NCBI GenBank assembly: GCA_029747585.1
Contig: JAPEVF010000031.1
Location: 1-64,000 of the forward strand
Length of the DNA stretch: 64,000 bases
Source of the DNA: Pleurotus djamor
Taxonomy: Eukaryota > Basidiomycota > Agaricomycetes > Agaricales > Pleurotaceae
Direction: 5' to 3'
Positions 21,318-34,237 of the stretch are shown piece after piece. The number at the start of each line of letters is the position of its first letter. Position 1 is the first letter of the stretch. Under the pieces are notes generated by a model. It made no database searches, had not been told where the DNA came from, and saw nothing but the letters and a program-made list of their open reading frames with translations. The position numbers and the translations under genes are program-made.

Positions 21318-22041
21318 ATGGAAACTATGTCACTTGCCGCTGCACCTTCGTATATGGCTCGCCACACGCAGCACCGACCTTCGACGCCCATAGAGATCCC
21401 CTCAGTTCGCCGGAAGATCTCTCGCCGACCACCTATTGCACGCACACCATCGACATCTATCCTTAGCACTACTTCACCCGAACAACTCATGTTCCATATG
21501 TCACCCGACTATTCTTTTAGATATTCGCCCCAATTATCCCGTGAACGGGAGCGATTCATGTACCCTTACCCTACCATCAACAAAGTGACCCAGGATGCCC
21601 AATCCGAGCTCAAACCGTGTCCGAGCACGTCGCCCGAGGAAGTCGAAACGCTGCACACGCCCCCTTCGTACCGCACGCGATTCGCGCAGGTAACAGCACG
21701 TTGCCATCCCCAATATTGCGACTTAGACGCCCCCGCAATTCGGACCCCCCCCTCTGAGGAAGATCACTGGCTTCAAGCCGGTGGTTCCGAGCCAGTTATC
21801 CACGCCGGCTTCCCAAGCACCTGTCACTCCCCTTGCACAGGAACGCTCTGGACCTTTCTCTCCTCCCCCGCGCCGGGCATCATTCGCTCCCTCTCCGTGG
21901 GTTCTAACCGCTAAGCCGGAGGCCAATGTCGAAGTTGGTTCCCCAGAGGCTCCCGCGCTCGACTTCGAGAAGTATCTCTTCAAACGTCTCGATAGTCTCA
22001 TGCTCCCCTCATTTTCCGGTTTGCAGCATGGTGCCTTGTAG
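21318..22041 (+). CDS. Hypothetical Pro/Ser-rich protein, two exons
   Basis: Exon 1 (21318-21689) begins METMSLAAAPSYM and is rich in Ser, Pro and Arg. A 37-nt GT-AG gap (21690-21726) joins phase 0 to a second exon running to 22041. That exon ends in a more ordered block, LDFEKYLFKRLDSLML then LQHGAL-stop. The product is about 230 residues. No signal peptide, membrane span or known domain is seen. The short intron is required to keep the frame; alternatively the locus carries a frameshift. I do not recognise the family. Confidence 0.5.
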
Positions 22042-25000
22042 GAGTCCTGGCTTGTTTGACGCGGCGTTAGAAGTCGCCATCATCTCGGCCATTATGGATT
22101 GCCTTCGGAGCCATGTATACAAGCTACCAAAATTACGGTCGCGCCCTTTCTCGCTCGACCGTCCTCCTCGGATTCTTTCTTGAGCCATCAATGATCCCCA
22201 TTGCACCCGCCACACTTGTCAAGTGATGCACCTTCCATCGTTCCGCATACTTCCCGCCCTTTATTGCATTCTTACAATCATCTCGCATTAATTCACCTCA
22301 AGCATCCGCATCATCGTACATAGCAACAACCAGCATCATTTCCCAACCTTATAGCATCAACCCAGCATCCCCCAACTCTTCACGCAATCACCCATCAACC
22401 TTTGTTACACCATTAGACTTAGACTTACTAGATTCCCCAGCCAGTGTATAGGACTACGAATTCAGCTTCTTTGCAGTGCAGCCTAATCCAATGTCACGGA
22501 ACCTTGAAGGCTTCAACTGTATTCCGTCAAGGTACGATTCACGCGCGTTTCTTCCGTTTCGATGATGGCCCCCTGGTTAAGCGCCGTTTGGTCAAATGAA
22601 TAGCAGGATCCAGGAAACCCACGGCGGCGGTGATTAGTTCCCAAGTTGTTGCCGGTCGAACATGACGATATGTACTCACCTTTTGGGCGATATGAGAGCA
22701 CAGTACCGAGGCCGAGGTCAAACTCTCCTTGGGATAAGATACCGTTTTGGCGTTTGGACGTTGATGGATCTACCCACCCAAGACGAGGGGGATTGACATT
22801 GACGAAACGCCTTTGCCTCTGCCATCACCTTTTCCGGAAACTCTTGCTCCAAAAACAGGAATTTCCATCATGAAATTGCATTTTGTGCCAATTTTTGATC
22901 TGGCTTCGGAAGTGTGTGATCGAGATCAAGGCACGCAAACTATGACATCGATCGTTTTTTCCCGATCTGGGTGGGTCCATGAATTTGTCGGATTTGTGGT
23001 CGAAACGATGGATTGGGAGGGATTTCGGGCTGATCTGGTTCTTTGTGTTTGTGTTCGGTCTTTCTGCGGGACGAAATGCGTCACTTCCTCCCACTGCTGC
23101 ACTCGGGCTCGGTCACGGCGTGCCCATCATGCATCATGATTCAGGAGAAGCCTCCGCAATCCTCGAGTTGTCGGTACACTGTTCCACGGACCTGTATACG
23201 TCCCTTGCCAGCAGAGCTGCGAATCTCGCTTCGCATACTGATAAGGGTCACTTTCAAGAATTGACTCCTCAGGCAAGACGTCGATGTCAACATATTGCGT
23301 CTCGGGGAGAGCTTCTTAGCTAGTCTATCGCGGTCGATCGACACAACCTGTAACGATCTCCATTTCTTTTGACTTGTTGGAGTGTCAATCACAGTTACCG
23401 TGGGGTAAAACGTTTAGGGACGCACTTTCTGACAGCTACGAAACCCTGGATAACGAGGCCATCTCGAAGCCTTACGGGATCATGGGAAATGAGGGTTCCG
23501 AAATAGAGCTATTGAGCCTTGAAGCCAGTAGGCCATGATGTCCAGATCATATCAGTTTTGATAAGGTTCTGAATCCGCTGATAATGCCACACACCACTCC
23601 GTGTGAAGACTGGAAGCACAAGGTCGAGAAGATTGGGTAGTCGAAGTGCCTTGGTTGGCTATCTGACAGTCTGCCAGAACCGTCGTCGCAGCTGAAAAAN
23701 GCGAGGTTCGCTAGCGCTGGCATTTCATCCGAGCCCAGGGTGGATGGACCGTCAGTTTTGTTCCCAGAGTGATGGGAGGACGGTGCCGGTGCGGAACTAT
23801 AACCCTGTTGATCATTGCTGTGCAGCCAACCCCCGAAGGCCTGTGGGATGATTACGACGATATCATCGACACGTAGCGGACCAGGCGTCGCTTACTGGAG
23901 TACTTAATTACAGTGGCGCCCTGTTTGCGATGCTCGTTGCCGGACGCATAGCCATAGCAAGTACGATACTTTGATTGGTAGGAAGTTGATCGTTGACCCG
24001 TATTTGGATCTGTTCTTGGATGCAATTACCAAACGATTTCAGGCCCCACTGCGGTATTTACCGCTCACTACGGATCTGCTCAGTGGAGCGGCGTCATTAG
24101 CATCAAAGCAACGGGAGAAGACAGCTAAGAGAGATCGACAGGCCTCGGACTGATTGCGCTGAGAAGTTAAGTCAAGTGAGTGGACATTTGGGACGGGGTG
24201 TGTCGTCCCGAAATCACAATCTATCGTTAGGGCCTAGGACATGGACATGTTTTCGACGTGGGTATTTTCATATAGCTAAGAATGCGGTGTTAAGAAGAAG
24301 GAAAGAAGCTCGGTCATGCTTTGAGGTCGAGCGGAAAATGTCATTCCTGGGTTAGAAGGACAGAATATCTTTATTTAGCGAAGGATGATGCATAGAATCG
24401 CACGGGTAGATGCCAAGAAGGGAATGAGCTTACGGCAAAGGAATAATCGAGATGCGCAAGGGGGAGCGAGGAGCGTACACTGGCAGGTAAGATGCGCGTA
24501 CAACAGAGTTTCCATTCCATAGTGATAACATACTGCCGGGTCATTTGCAAATTTACTGTCGGCGCAGTGGCGTGCTAAGAACCAGGGATGGGAATCAGTT
24601 TACGCGATGATGGTACACGAGCTGGAATAGCGAAAGAGAAAAAAAAAAACGCAATAGGCCTCGTTGTTTCTGGATACGAACCTGAGTAACGAACCTGCCC
24701 CGCAGTGCGAAAAACGCGGGGTGGTGAGTTTTGCATAGATACAAGAGTGAAGGGGTGAAACACTCGGTTAGGCTGAGATTGGTGCATGAGGAAGAGTCCA
24801 AGTAGATTTCGCACTTCGGAGGCGACTAGGAACAAAATAAGGTCCACGGGAAAACATATTCCCCCGACGCCACCGACGTGGTGAACTGGAGGTGAGCGTG
24901 GGTTCTCTGGGAGCAAGACAGAGCAGCCATCCGACGGTACAGCGAAGGTATGAGGCAGGAGACCGAAGATACTGCTACCTCCAATATAAAAAATTCTTCA

Positions 25001-26721
25001 AGCTGGCTGAACGAATCGCATTGCCCAAGCCTGGCCATAAATGCGACGAGCCAGTCGCCATAGGCCAGGTGGACAAGCCTTGAGGTTAACGTGGGACAAT
25101 CGGATAGTTTGTTGATATTTTCAGGGTCTGCTAACCATCTACTGTAGCCGTTAAAACGAAGGAGTGGATACCAGAGCGATAAACACCTGACCTGTTAAAC
25201 TTTTGGTCACAAAATGGGATATACAAAGCGATANGGTTGGCCATTAAGTTCGAGCCTCCTCGGAATCCCAGCTGGGTGACCTGATGCTGATGGCGCACGG
25301 CGGGACCTCCCTAGACATTGGTTTCGCAAGGCTAGAGTTGAAACACAGAGTTTATTTTCCTAGGGGTCAGAAGGTGCGGGAGAAGCACTCGCGAGAAGAT
25401 GAGGTTTGCCCTTCGACGCAGAGTAGGCTGGCGCTGTGTGAGAGTGGTTCTATCAACGACGGGACAGGAGCAAGAACTGGCGCCGTGAGAATCGGATTGT
25501 TGATGGCGACTCGTACTGTGCCATTGTTGGGTTGTTCCCGAAGCCGAGCTAATAAGGGCAATTGATTTCCGGTTCACGGTGAATAGGATGCTTTGTCGGG
25601 CACACAGAAATACGATATCCAAGGGCAGAATTGGAGACAAAGNTTGAGGACCCGATTTGGGTGTTGAGACAGTCAAGACGATTTGGGAAGTAAGAAGGCG
25701 GGCGGTGCGTCGGAGTCGAAAACCAAAAGATAGACATTGAGCGCGGNATCGGCCAATAATTCCATAATATGGACGTGAGCACAGTCGACGAAACGGTACC
25801 GAGAGGGACGGTCGCCTGAGGTGACTGCGAAAATTGATGGGTTTTCTGACAGATGAGAAATGAGTTCTACTGCGTATCGGCAATATGGCTATAGCAAGAA
25901 GTGAACTTCTCATACCATAGCGGGGCGACCCTCTCAGCGCATCAGCTAGAACAGTAGCATCCTGACTGAAGGACGAAGGGTGCCTATGTTGGTTTCGGAT
26001 ACGTAGGTCGGTATGAGAAGTCCCGGTTCATCATTGAGGGCTAGGGAAACAAAGATAGCGTTGTGACGGTAGTCGATTTAACCTATCTCATCCTTCGCGA
26101 TTTGGCGATGATATGAACTTTAACCTAGATTATTTGGTCCCTAACGTTGATAAAGTTCTGAGAANCGTTGAGTTCGACATACTCACCCAAAGATGGATTA
26201 TGTGAAAAGTTCTGGTCAATTTGTTAGGCCGTTGCTGGCGCAGTAGTACTTCGTTGCGATCAAGACGAACGAGGGAGGTCATGACAGCGGTACGACTCGA
26301 GCAGACCCGTGTATCATGCTTGAGCTTTGGAAATACAGTGTCAGTGTGGCACTCCAGGGCATGTTTATGGTGGGTACAGAGAGCCTGGCAATAGTTTGAG
26401 CCCACGTTCGAAGGTTAAGCTCTTATTAGGCCCTGACGAAAGGACCCACCGGCAGCCGAATCGAGAGAAAAGAGTTCTATAGTTCTCAGATACGTTACAT
26501 GTGGACCGCGGATTCTCACCGAGCAGTATCTACAACCAGTTCAGATAGGTGGTTGCAGGTGCCCAGGTTGTGGCTGAGANGGCGCCACACCGGAGACCCT
26601 GAGAGCACAAATAGACACCCACACCTTCACGATCACGTGCCCATTCGTTGACGCCGGTGGGAGAGGCTCCTGCGGGTCAACCAACTTGAAGCTTGTACCT
26701 CCTTCGACGCCGCCATCCACG
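22042..26721. other. Gene-poor stretch; weak exon candidates only
   Basis: The only stretch with clear coding flavour is near 23918-24153 on the plus strand, where KYDTLIGRKLIVDPYLDLFL ends at a stop at 24153, preceded by a possible acceptor ATTACAG. Another fragment near 23.85 kb reads PTPEGLWDDYDDIIDT. They could belong to one small gene, but no start or full model could be built. The rest, including N-containing sites at 23700, 25234, 25643 and 25747, shows nothing recognisable. Confidence 0.3.
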
Positions 26722-29700
26722 ATGACCGACTTTGCTTCGCCTAGTCGCCCAGCATGGCAAACCGACGAGCTCTTCGAAGAGTGGATTGATGAACCCGAAG
26801 AGGACGATCTCAACGACGACGAATACAATCTAAGCAACCGAAGTCAATCTATCTCATTTACTGCCCCCCTCGCCACAACTATCCGTACAAATCATTCTGC
26901 GGACGATACACACACAGCATCGAGCGCGGCTGGTACTTTTCTAATTCGAGAGGATGTCCCCGACGCCCCATTTCTTCCCAAGACGCCAGGACGCCAGAAT
27001 AAAGGACTGATTAAGGACTTTTTTTACACCGCTCCCGCTGGAACGAATGTTTGAGCCGCCATCACCGCCGCCGGCCGGGTCGGGTGACTTGGAGGAACCG
27101 CCTTGTGAGGAGTCTCCGGAAAGCCTCAATGTCCAAAGTGGAGGGAGTGGGTTGGGCTCGAAGCTGGGATGCCAGTTCACTTTCGCCATGTCTCGGAACG
27201 TCTCATTCAACCCCCCTACTGCACCTGGCGGACACTTTATCCAAGCCCAGAGCACTCCAAACCCGCCTCCACGACCTGCCGCACCTATGACTGACCCCCG
27301 TCTTCGGTTATTCCAGTTTCAATACGACACTTTTACGCGCGATCACCTCTCTGCGATGGTTGACTCCATTGCTATCAACTCACCATCAGGGCAAACATTC
27401 TCAAGCGGGGGCCAGTCCCCTCTTCTCCAAGGTCTCTCGCGCGTGTCGGAGGATGCTGGTGGTGCGGTGGAAGGCGACAGTCTCAGTCGGATGCGTAGTG
27501 CTAAGCGAATTAAACTGAGCCCTCGGAGCGACTTTCATGGTGAAGGCGCTGGCGCCGATGCCGTTATATCGCGTCCTAAGCTGCAAGGCCGCGACTACGT
27601 CGGGGAGTCGCGATCCCTCATGCAGAAAATCAAGCAGGCTCGCGATTTCTCGACCATCTCTACAACAGTCAGCGCGCAAGATAGTCCTAGACCGCCGACA
27701 GATCCCCAAACAAGTGACCAAGATGCTCGTTTAGGTTCGTTTCTACCCGCCTTCTCTTACATCTCCTTACCTTTGTCAATGTCAGGAAAATCTGGTTCTC
27801 TCGATGTGCCTCCCAATGGTAGCACCTCCTCCACTGACACTAGTGTTAATTCACGTAGTGGTACAGCTTACAGACAGCAAGCTGAAGCTCTAATGGCACA
27901 AATCAGAGGCGATGTCAAAGGCCAGAAGAGACTCTTTTCCGGAGACACTGACGCCACTGTCACGACTCGCCTAGACAACTCTACCGACACCACACACACC
28001 TCTGTACGTTTGAAAGGTGGAAAAGACGATCCCAAAGATTCTTCCCTCCGCCTTCATCGATCAAACTCTTCATATTCGACTTCATCAAGTTCTCGATCGC
28101 GAAATTCTCCTCGAAGGGCCTCAAATCCTCGGTCAAGAGTCGTCACCGTGGGTCGGCTCACCGACGATGTGCTGCGAATGAGCCTGCGCGAGAGCCGTAC
28201 GGGCGCACCCGAAGTCACTATTACTCCTCCCACCATCGTTTCTACCTCGAGCGAGCCTCTCTTAGCCTCCCCGCGTATCCCTCCATCGTATCCGGCTTTC
28301 TCCATCCGTTCTGCCACGAATGATGATCTCAACCGATTCGTTTCCTCGAGTACAGCATCTGGAACGACGATGACATCTGGGACAGCGCCGTCCTTCGTTA
28401 AACATTCTGGCCCCGCGCAGATACGAACAATAGCGCCACAAGACGTACCCACCCTCCCCGACAAAGTTGGAAAGATGATATTTGATAAAGTGTTGATGAA
28501 ATGGGTGAAGAACCCAGCTTTCGGAACGTCTGTCGTAGCTGAAGAGGACGTGGCCGCAAGCCCCGAGGCTGATGGCGAGAGCGAGGACCCATTCCGTGAT
28601 ATAGAGAGTTTGGATGATTCAAGGATAAGGGACCATCATGACGGCCATCATACTTCACGCCGACACATAGATGTTGACGCCGATGATGCTATGAGTAAGA
28701 TTGAGGAAGTGTCTGAGGTGGACGGCGAAGAAGCTGAGCTCACTAGCTTCTCCTTCGATGACCCGACAGGCGGTATTGTTCCTGTCATGACTGGCGTGGA
28801 GTCTGGAGCCTCAGACGGCGGCGAGTACGATGAAAGTTCGGATTCCGATGACGATCATGAAGTTGTCCCTGTTGGAATACCCGGTGACGAGTACGACACA
28901 GAAGAAGACTTGCGTCCGGCAGAAGAGTCTTTGGCTGAAGCAGAGTCCGATATGCGTTATTCTATCGAGTCCATGGCAGTCGTCGCAGTCGTTGTCAGTC
29001 CCCTTCGGCGACCNAAGCCTTCTCCCCAAGCTTCGACGCCGGGGCTTCGTTCTGTGCTGAAAAGCACCACAGCCACTCCGGTGTCAGCGATGAAAGACCC
29101 CAGCCGTCACCGAACGCCGGCGCAAAGGCATAGGCGGCGCAGATCAGTTAGTTTCTCTGACGGCAAGAGAGACGGTCCCATTCGCGGGCTGTGCAGGACC
29201 ACGGATGATGACAGTGTCGGCAGTAATATTGTCGCTTATTCTACGGTTAACCACAACGACCACACAAGGAACGATGCCCCTGGCTTCGTGCCCTCCGCGA
29301 GGTCGAAGCGCATCGCTGATCTCCTACAAGGTCTGGAGTCTGATACTGGTAAGTTCACGAAGAATTCTCTGCACCATGTTGCTGATCTGGGGTTCTTTGA
29401 ACCTTAAGGCTCCGATGATAATGAATCCCCTACGAAGACTTCCACAAGCGAACGCCCCGATGAAATTCAGCCGCTGAGATCACGGGAGCCGAACAGCGCC
29501 GCAGCTAGTTCCACGATGGGAGATAATGGTCGCAGAGAATTTTCACAAACCAGCAAGCATGCACTATCACCGGCGAGATTGCATCGAGGTACCAGTGGGA
29601 ACGCTACCTTCCTCACAGAGTGTTCCTTCGGTGTAGCCCACGACCGGTTGGTCCAGGTCATCACTGATGTGCAGCCATTTGAACCGCACTGGGAGGAGCT

Positions 29701-32700
29701 CAGCCACATTGATTTATCGGACAAGAAAATAGAAAGCGTGGCGAGGCTCAAGGAATTTCTTCCCCACTTGGATTCATTGCATCTGTGGGTTCTATTACGT
29801 TCCTTGGTTTGCTTCCGCCGCTGACCACGTTAAATTTAGGAATTCCAATCAGCTTTCTTGGCTCAGTGGAGTGCCTAGCAGTGTGAGGACATTATCTGTC
29901 GCGTCGAATAGGTAGGTCTAATGAACTCGCGGCCCTTCCATTCTGGACTTATCGGGAAATCCTCTTCGTTTCTCCGGCCCTGTCTAGTCTCACGGCGCTA
30001 AGCTCCTTCGGTCATCTGCTCAACTTGGAAAACCTTGACATCAGCAAGAACGATATTGACTCTCTTCGCCGTACGCCGCTTTATTTTTACTTGACCTGCA
30101 TAATTTGCAGTATGTCTGACGACGGTAAACGCTTTTAGAGCTATCCTGTCTGCGGCATTTGAGGGAACTACGGGCTGATGCGAATAAGATTGGTAGCATC
30201 GATGGACTCGAGCGAATGGACGGTTTGGTCAAGCTGAGTTTAGAGGGAAACATCATCCGATCCGTTGATCTAGACCAATGTCGATGGTGCGTGTGGTTTC
30301 CCCCTCTGTTTTGGATCTTCTCATCGCCCTTTGGGGGCGTTCACTCACCCAGGTGACCCTTTGATTACAACAGGACCCGGCTGGAGATGTTGAATTTAAG
30401 CCACAACCGCTTAGATAACATTTCCGGGCTCGCATCATTGCCATCGCTGATTGCCTTGAATGTAGGTATGTGCAGTACGACAGCCCGCATGCTTCGAGGA
30501 ATGGTTTGCTGATTGATTTTAAAACCCCGTTTACCATCTTCCCCCCTCCCCCTCTCCCCTCTTACCTCCCCTTTTGCCCGGAATATCCAAACGTTCCCAT
30601 TGCCTCCCATCGGGTTTTCCCAACACCTGGCACTTGGATTCTCCGCACGAAAAAACACACATACACACGAAACCGACGACATGATGCGTCCAAACACCAC
30701 GAACAGACAACAACCTGCTGAACAACTTGGAGTTCGGTTCTTCCATGCCTAGGATGCGCATCCTGCGCCTTAGTGGAAACCGGATACGAGAGCTGAATGT
30801 GGCGCTTACGCCGAACCTTCGCACGCTTTATGCGGATAATAATTCGCTTATAAGTCTCGTCAAGGTGGATCGTTTGACCAAGCTGGAAAACTTGAGCTTG
30901 CGGAATCAGAGTGGGCGAGGATTGTGAGTAAAGTCGTGGTTCATTTTGCTCCATGGTTCTTTGGAGACAAAGTTTCGTTTCCCCTTCTCGATACTGACCC
31001 TTCTGCTTGGCTCCCCCTTCTGCTTCCCTTTCCTTCTCCATCTCCGGATGGGGGCTTCCCTCTCTTTCCCTGCGATGATCTTCGTTTTATGGATTTTTCA
31101 TCTGACTCTGTGTTCTTCTTTTCAATTAGGAACCTGCGAACCCGGGATATTCGCGATGTGAAGCGTCTCTATCTTTCTGGTACGTTATTTCCAACCAAAA
31201 GCAACCCCCACAACACCTAAGACTAACCCAAAAAACGAAACAGGCAATCCCCTCCGAAGTGAGTTCCTCGAGGAACCATGTTACAATCTCGTGTATCTGG
31301 AACTAGCCGCCTGTCGATTAACCGCGCTTCCCGCGGAGATGGGCAGGATGGTACCGAATTTGAGGGTGCTGAATTTGAATTACAATTTCCTGGAAGATGT
31401 TAGTGGGTTAGGTGGGTTGGGGAGGCTGAGGAAGTTGACGGTTATTGGCAGTCGGCTGAAGAGTACGAAACCCGTCGTCAAGATGTTGCAGGGGATGCCA
31501 GATGTGGAGATGTTAGATTTTAGGTGCGTTCTGTTTTCCCTGTCTTTTTCTTCAACTTGTCGTTTTTCTGTGTTGTTTTTCTTCGGTGTTGGTGTTGGTT
31601 TTTCTGTGAATTCGTGAAGAGGTTGCTGCCCTTTACTTCTCGGTTCCTTGTTCCTTCTTGCTTCTTGTTCTGGCCCTCTTGGAGCGTTCTATCTCTTGNT
31701 TCCCCACCCCTCGCCGAGCGGNGCCACGGGGGATGGGAAAAAACAACAATGCGTTCATGCAATGCATGTGTTCCGTTCCCTCTTTCTTCCACTTCTTTCC
31801 TTCCTTCCGGGTTTTTTCATTATGGGTGTCGTCTTTTGGGTGCCTGGCCATGGGGAAGGGTTCACGATTCTATGGCCGTCTTCTCGTCATCGCTAAATGG
31901 CGATGACGATGACGATAATGGTTGGGTTGGCTGATGGGGATCGAGGTGGGGATGGGTAACTTGGATGGATTTGTGTGGATTTGTGTTATCTCTCTCGCGC
32001 GTGGGTGGCGTATAGCGTGGGGGAGCGTGGTATGCTGGCTGTGTGATATGGTGTTCGCAGGAGCTGGAGTAGGCGCGGGGAACATTATATTCCCTTGTTC
32101 TCTTGAGGGTGTCTAGCGGCTTCGGGTCCGCGTACCTAAACCTATCCTGGATCTATCCTATTCTCGACCTACTCTATCTTACGGACCGTTCTGTCGTCGC
32201 TTTGTTCTCGTTATGGACACCGCTCCCTCCCTTCCTAACCTTTCGTTTTCCCGTTTTCCTTTGATATTTCTGATCTTTTGGGGCTTTCTGATTTTTGGTT
32301 TCCTTTTCCGTGGAGTCGTTGTTGTTGTTCTTGGTTTCTTACTGATTTTTTTGGTGGATATTTTAGGATGAACCCTTGTACTTTGGGGTGGTATCTACCG
32401 TTGTTGGTGAAGGACGTACCTGGGGCTTTACAACCCTCTGATCGTCCTTCGCATTCCGACTCCAATACCGCACTCGCCGTCGCTTCCTCATCCCATCAAC
32501 CCCAAACCACCGCGTCGTCGTCATCGTCGTCTTCATCACGCGAATGGCACGACCTCGATACGAAATTCCGGCGTGACCTACCTGATGAAGCGTACATTGG
32601 GAGGTTGGCGTATCGGGGGTTGGTGATGCGGGTTTGTCCGCGTGTGAGGATGTTGGATGGTGTTGAGGTTGGGGAGAAGGAGAGGCGGAAGGCGGGGCTT

Positions 32701-32853
32701 GTGTTGAAGGGGTTGATGGCTAGTACGTCTGCCTCTGCCTCTGCGTCTACTGGTGCAGCTGGCGGTGCGACGAAGGGGAAACAAAAAGAAAAGGAGACGC
32801 AGAGGGAGGTAGGGAAGGAGAAGGAGAAGGAGGGGAAAGGCAAGAGTTCATAA
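26722..32853 (+). CDS. cdc11: Cdc11/Nud1-like septation scaffold with C-terminal leucine-rich repeats
   Basis: Cdc11 (fission yeast) and Nud1 (budding yeast) anchor the septation/mitotic-exit network at spindle poles. The N-terminus, RPAWQTDELFEEWID, is followed by LERMFEPPSPPP and, near residue 570, MIFDKVLMKWVKNP with EDPFRDIESLDD, the family hallmark. Residues after about 950 are leucine-rich repeats (HIDLSDKKIESV, LENLDISKND, LEMLNLSHNRLDNI, LRILRLSGNRI). Eleven exons: 26722-27734, 27786-29348, 29409-29784, 29840-29911, 29988-30070, 30139-30286, 30374-30465, 30707-30923, 31130-31179, 31244-31523 and 32367-32853. Every join is in phase if one T is removed from the 7-T run at 27019-27025, giving about 1459 residues. 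The last intron is 843 nt. The first intron (51 nt) is in frame and could be retained. Confidence 0.88.
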
Positions 32854-34108
32854 GGCTTCGTTGTTTCGGTTCTCTTACTTTGGTTTTGTGCGTTTGCGAG
32901 TATGTATCTTAGTGCTGTCGATTTGTTTTCCGTGTCTCTTATTATTACCTAGCTTTGTAGAATCGTCTACTCTACTCTACCTATGACTCCAATACATTTC
33001 GGCATCAGTCTTACGAACGAACTTCTGGGCACCCTTAGTCGTCTGAGCTGGAGCCTCGGAAGCATTGCGATGCGTAAACATATGTTTCTTTTTCGTGATC
33101 GAAGTATTTAAGCATATGAAAGATGGTGGGGAGAGTTGAAGGAGGTAATGGAGGTGTGTGTTATATGGGGGTTGTTATATCAGTTATGATGTTACGTTGG
33201 AGACGGGGGAACGGAGGTGGTAGGGAAAGGGAACAGGGAATTTATCATGAGGGATTGGTCTCTTGAAGGGATTCTGTTACAAGTTGGAGTTGGTTTGGTG
33301 GGGACAGCTGAGTGTTCGTGTCAGTAGGAGTAAGTCAAGGACGTTAGTAGAGGATGGGTAGATGGGTAGTTGGACTTGGACTAAGCGCGTACGCGAAAGA
33401 GAGTCATTGCAATGCAAAGTGCCCAGAGGCTCTGTTCGTTTCATCCATGCCATCATCCGGTACCTCTCGTAAAAGGGTCCTCCCCTCCCAATCCGCTCTA
33501 AATTCAATATAGCCATTTCGGGAGGTGTTGGCCGAGGGTAAAATCCCGATTGAATCGAGTGTTTCGGTCTTTGACTCTTTTGANTTTTTTAATTATTTTT
33601 TTTTCAGTGGGAGGGAGTTGCTAGAAGTTGGGGTGGAAGTGCTGTGTGTTGTGTTGGAGGAAACGGAAGTAGATTGTTTGTTGGATGTATTCTTGATGGA
33701 TATGACAAGGTGTTGTGACATTGGAGAGGGCGGGAGGGGGATTGACGCAGTTTTGACATGAGAGATTGGCAAGGACCGCGCACCGCCCGTCGCGAGCGAA
33801 AAGGTGTTGCGATTTTCGCAGCCAAAGTGTGTTTTGCGTCGAAAAGTGGAGGGAAAACCGCTTCGGGTGCTAAATCGAGCAAGATCCCACCGGGGGATTG
33901 GGAGAGTCGGAGTACGTAATGCTTGCTTCTGTTTGGCGGGAGATCTGTGATGGTGAGATTCGGGAAGGGGAGATTTTGGAGCCAATAATTTTTCGGGGAC
34001 TACCTGATATGGAGGGCATAATTAAAAAAATGGTGAAGGCGTTATAACTTGGGAGAGTTTTTGGAATTGCCCATCGCTTGCTTCGGTCTCTCCTCCCTCT
34101 CTTCCTTC
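32854..34108. other. Intergenic between cdc11 and the TALE gene
   Basis: Holds the cdc11 3' flank and the distal upstream region of the homeobox gene. No credible additional gene was seen. Confidence 0.4.
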
Positions 34109-34237
34109 CATCTCTTTATATTACCCGCTCCTCCCTCTTGTCTCTCTTGCCCTCTCCCACTCTCTCTGTTCCCCGCCACCTGCACCTGTCGCTGTCTCTC
34201 CCACTCTCCGCGTGCCAGGACCCCCGCTACTTACGTG
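34109..34237 (+). promoter_or_regulatory. Core promoter and CT-rich leader of the TALE gene
   Basis: A TATA-like CTTTATATTA at about 34110-34120 is followed by more than 80 bp of CT-rich sequence ending shortly before the ATG at 34238. Confidence 0.45.

Noticed and set aside
22979..23323. Plus-strand 114-codon frame with a hydrophobic stretch
   Set aside because: No splice context, promoter signal or family resemblance; likely chance.
33593..33985. Minus-strand Ser/Thr/Pro-rich frame between cdc11 and the TALE gene
   Set aside because: Composition reflects the local purine-rich tract; no start context or conserved motif.
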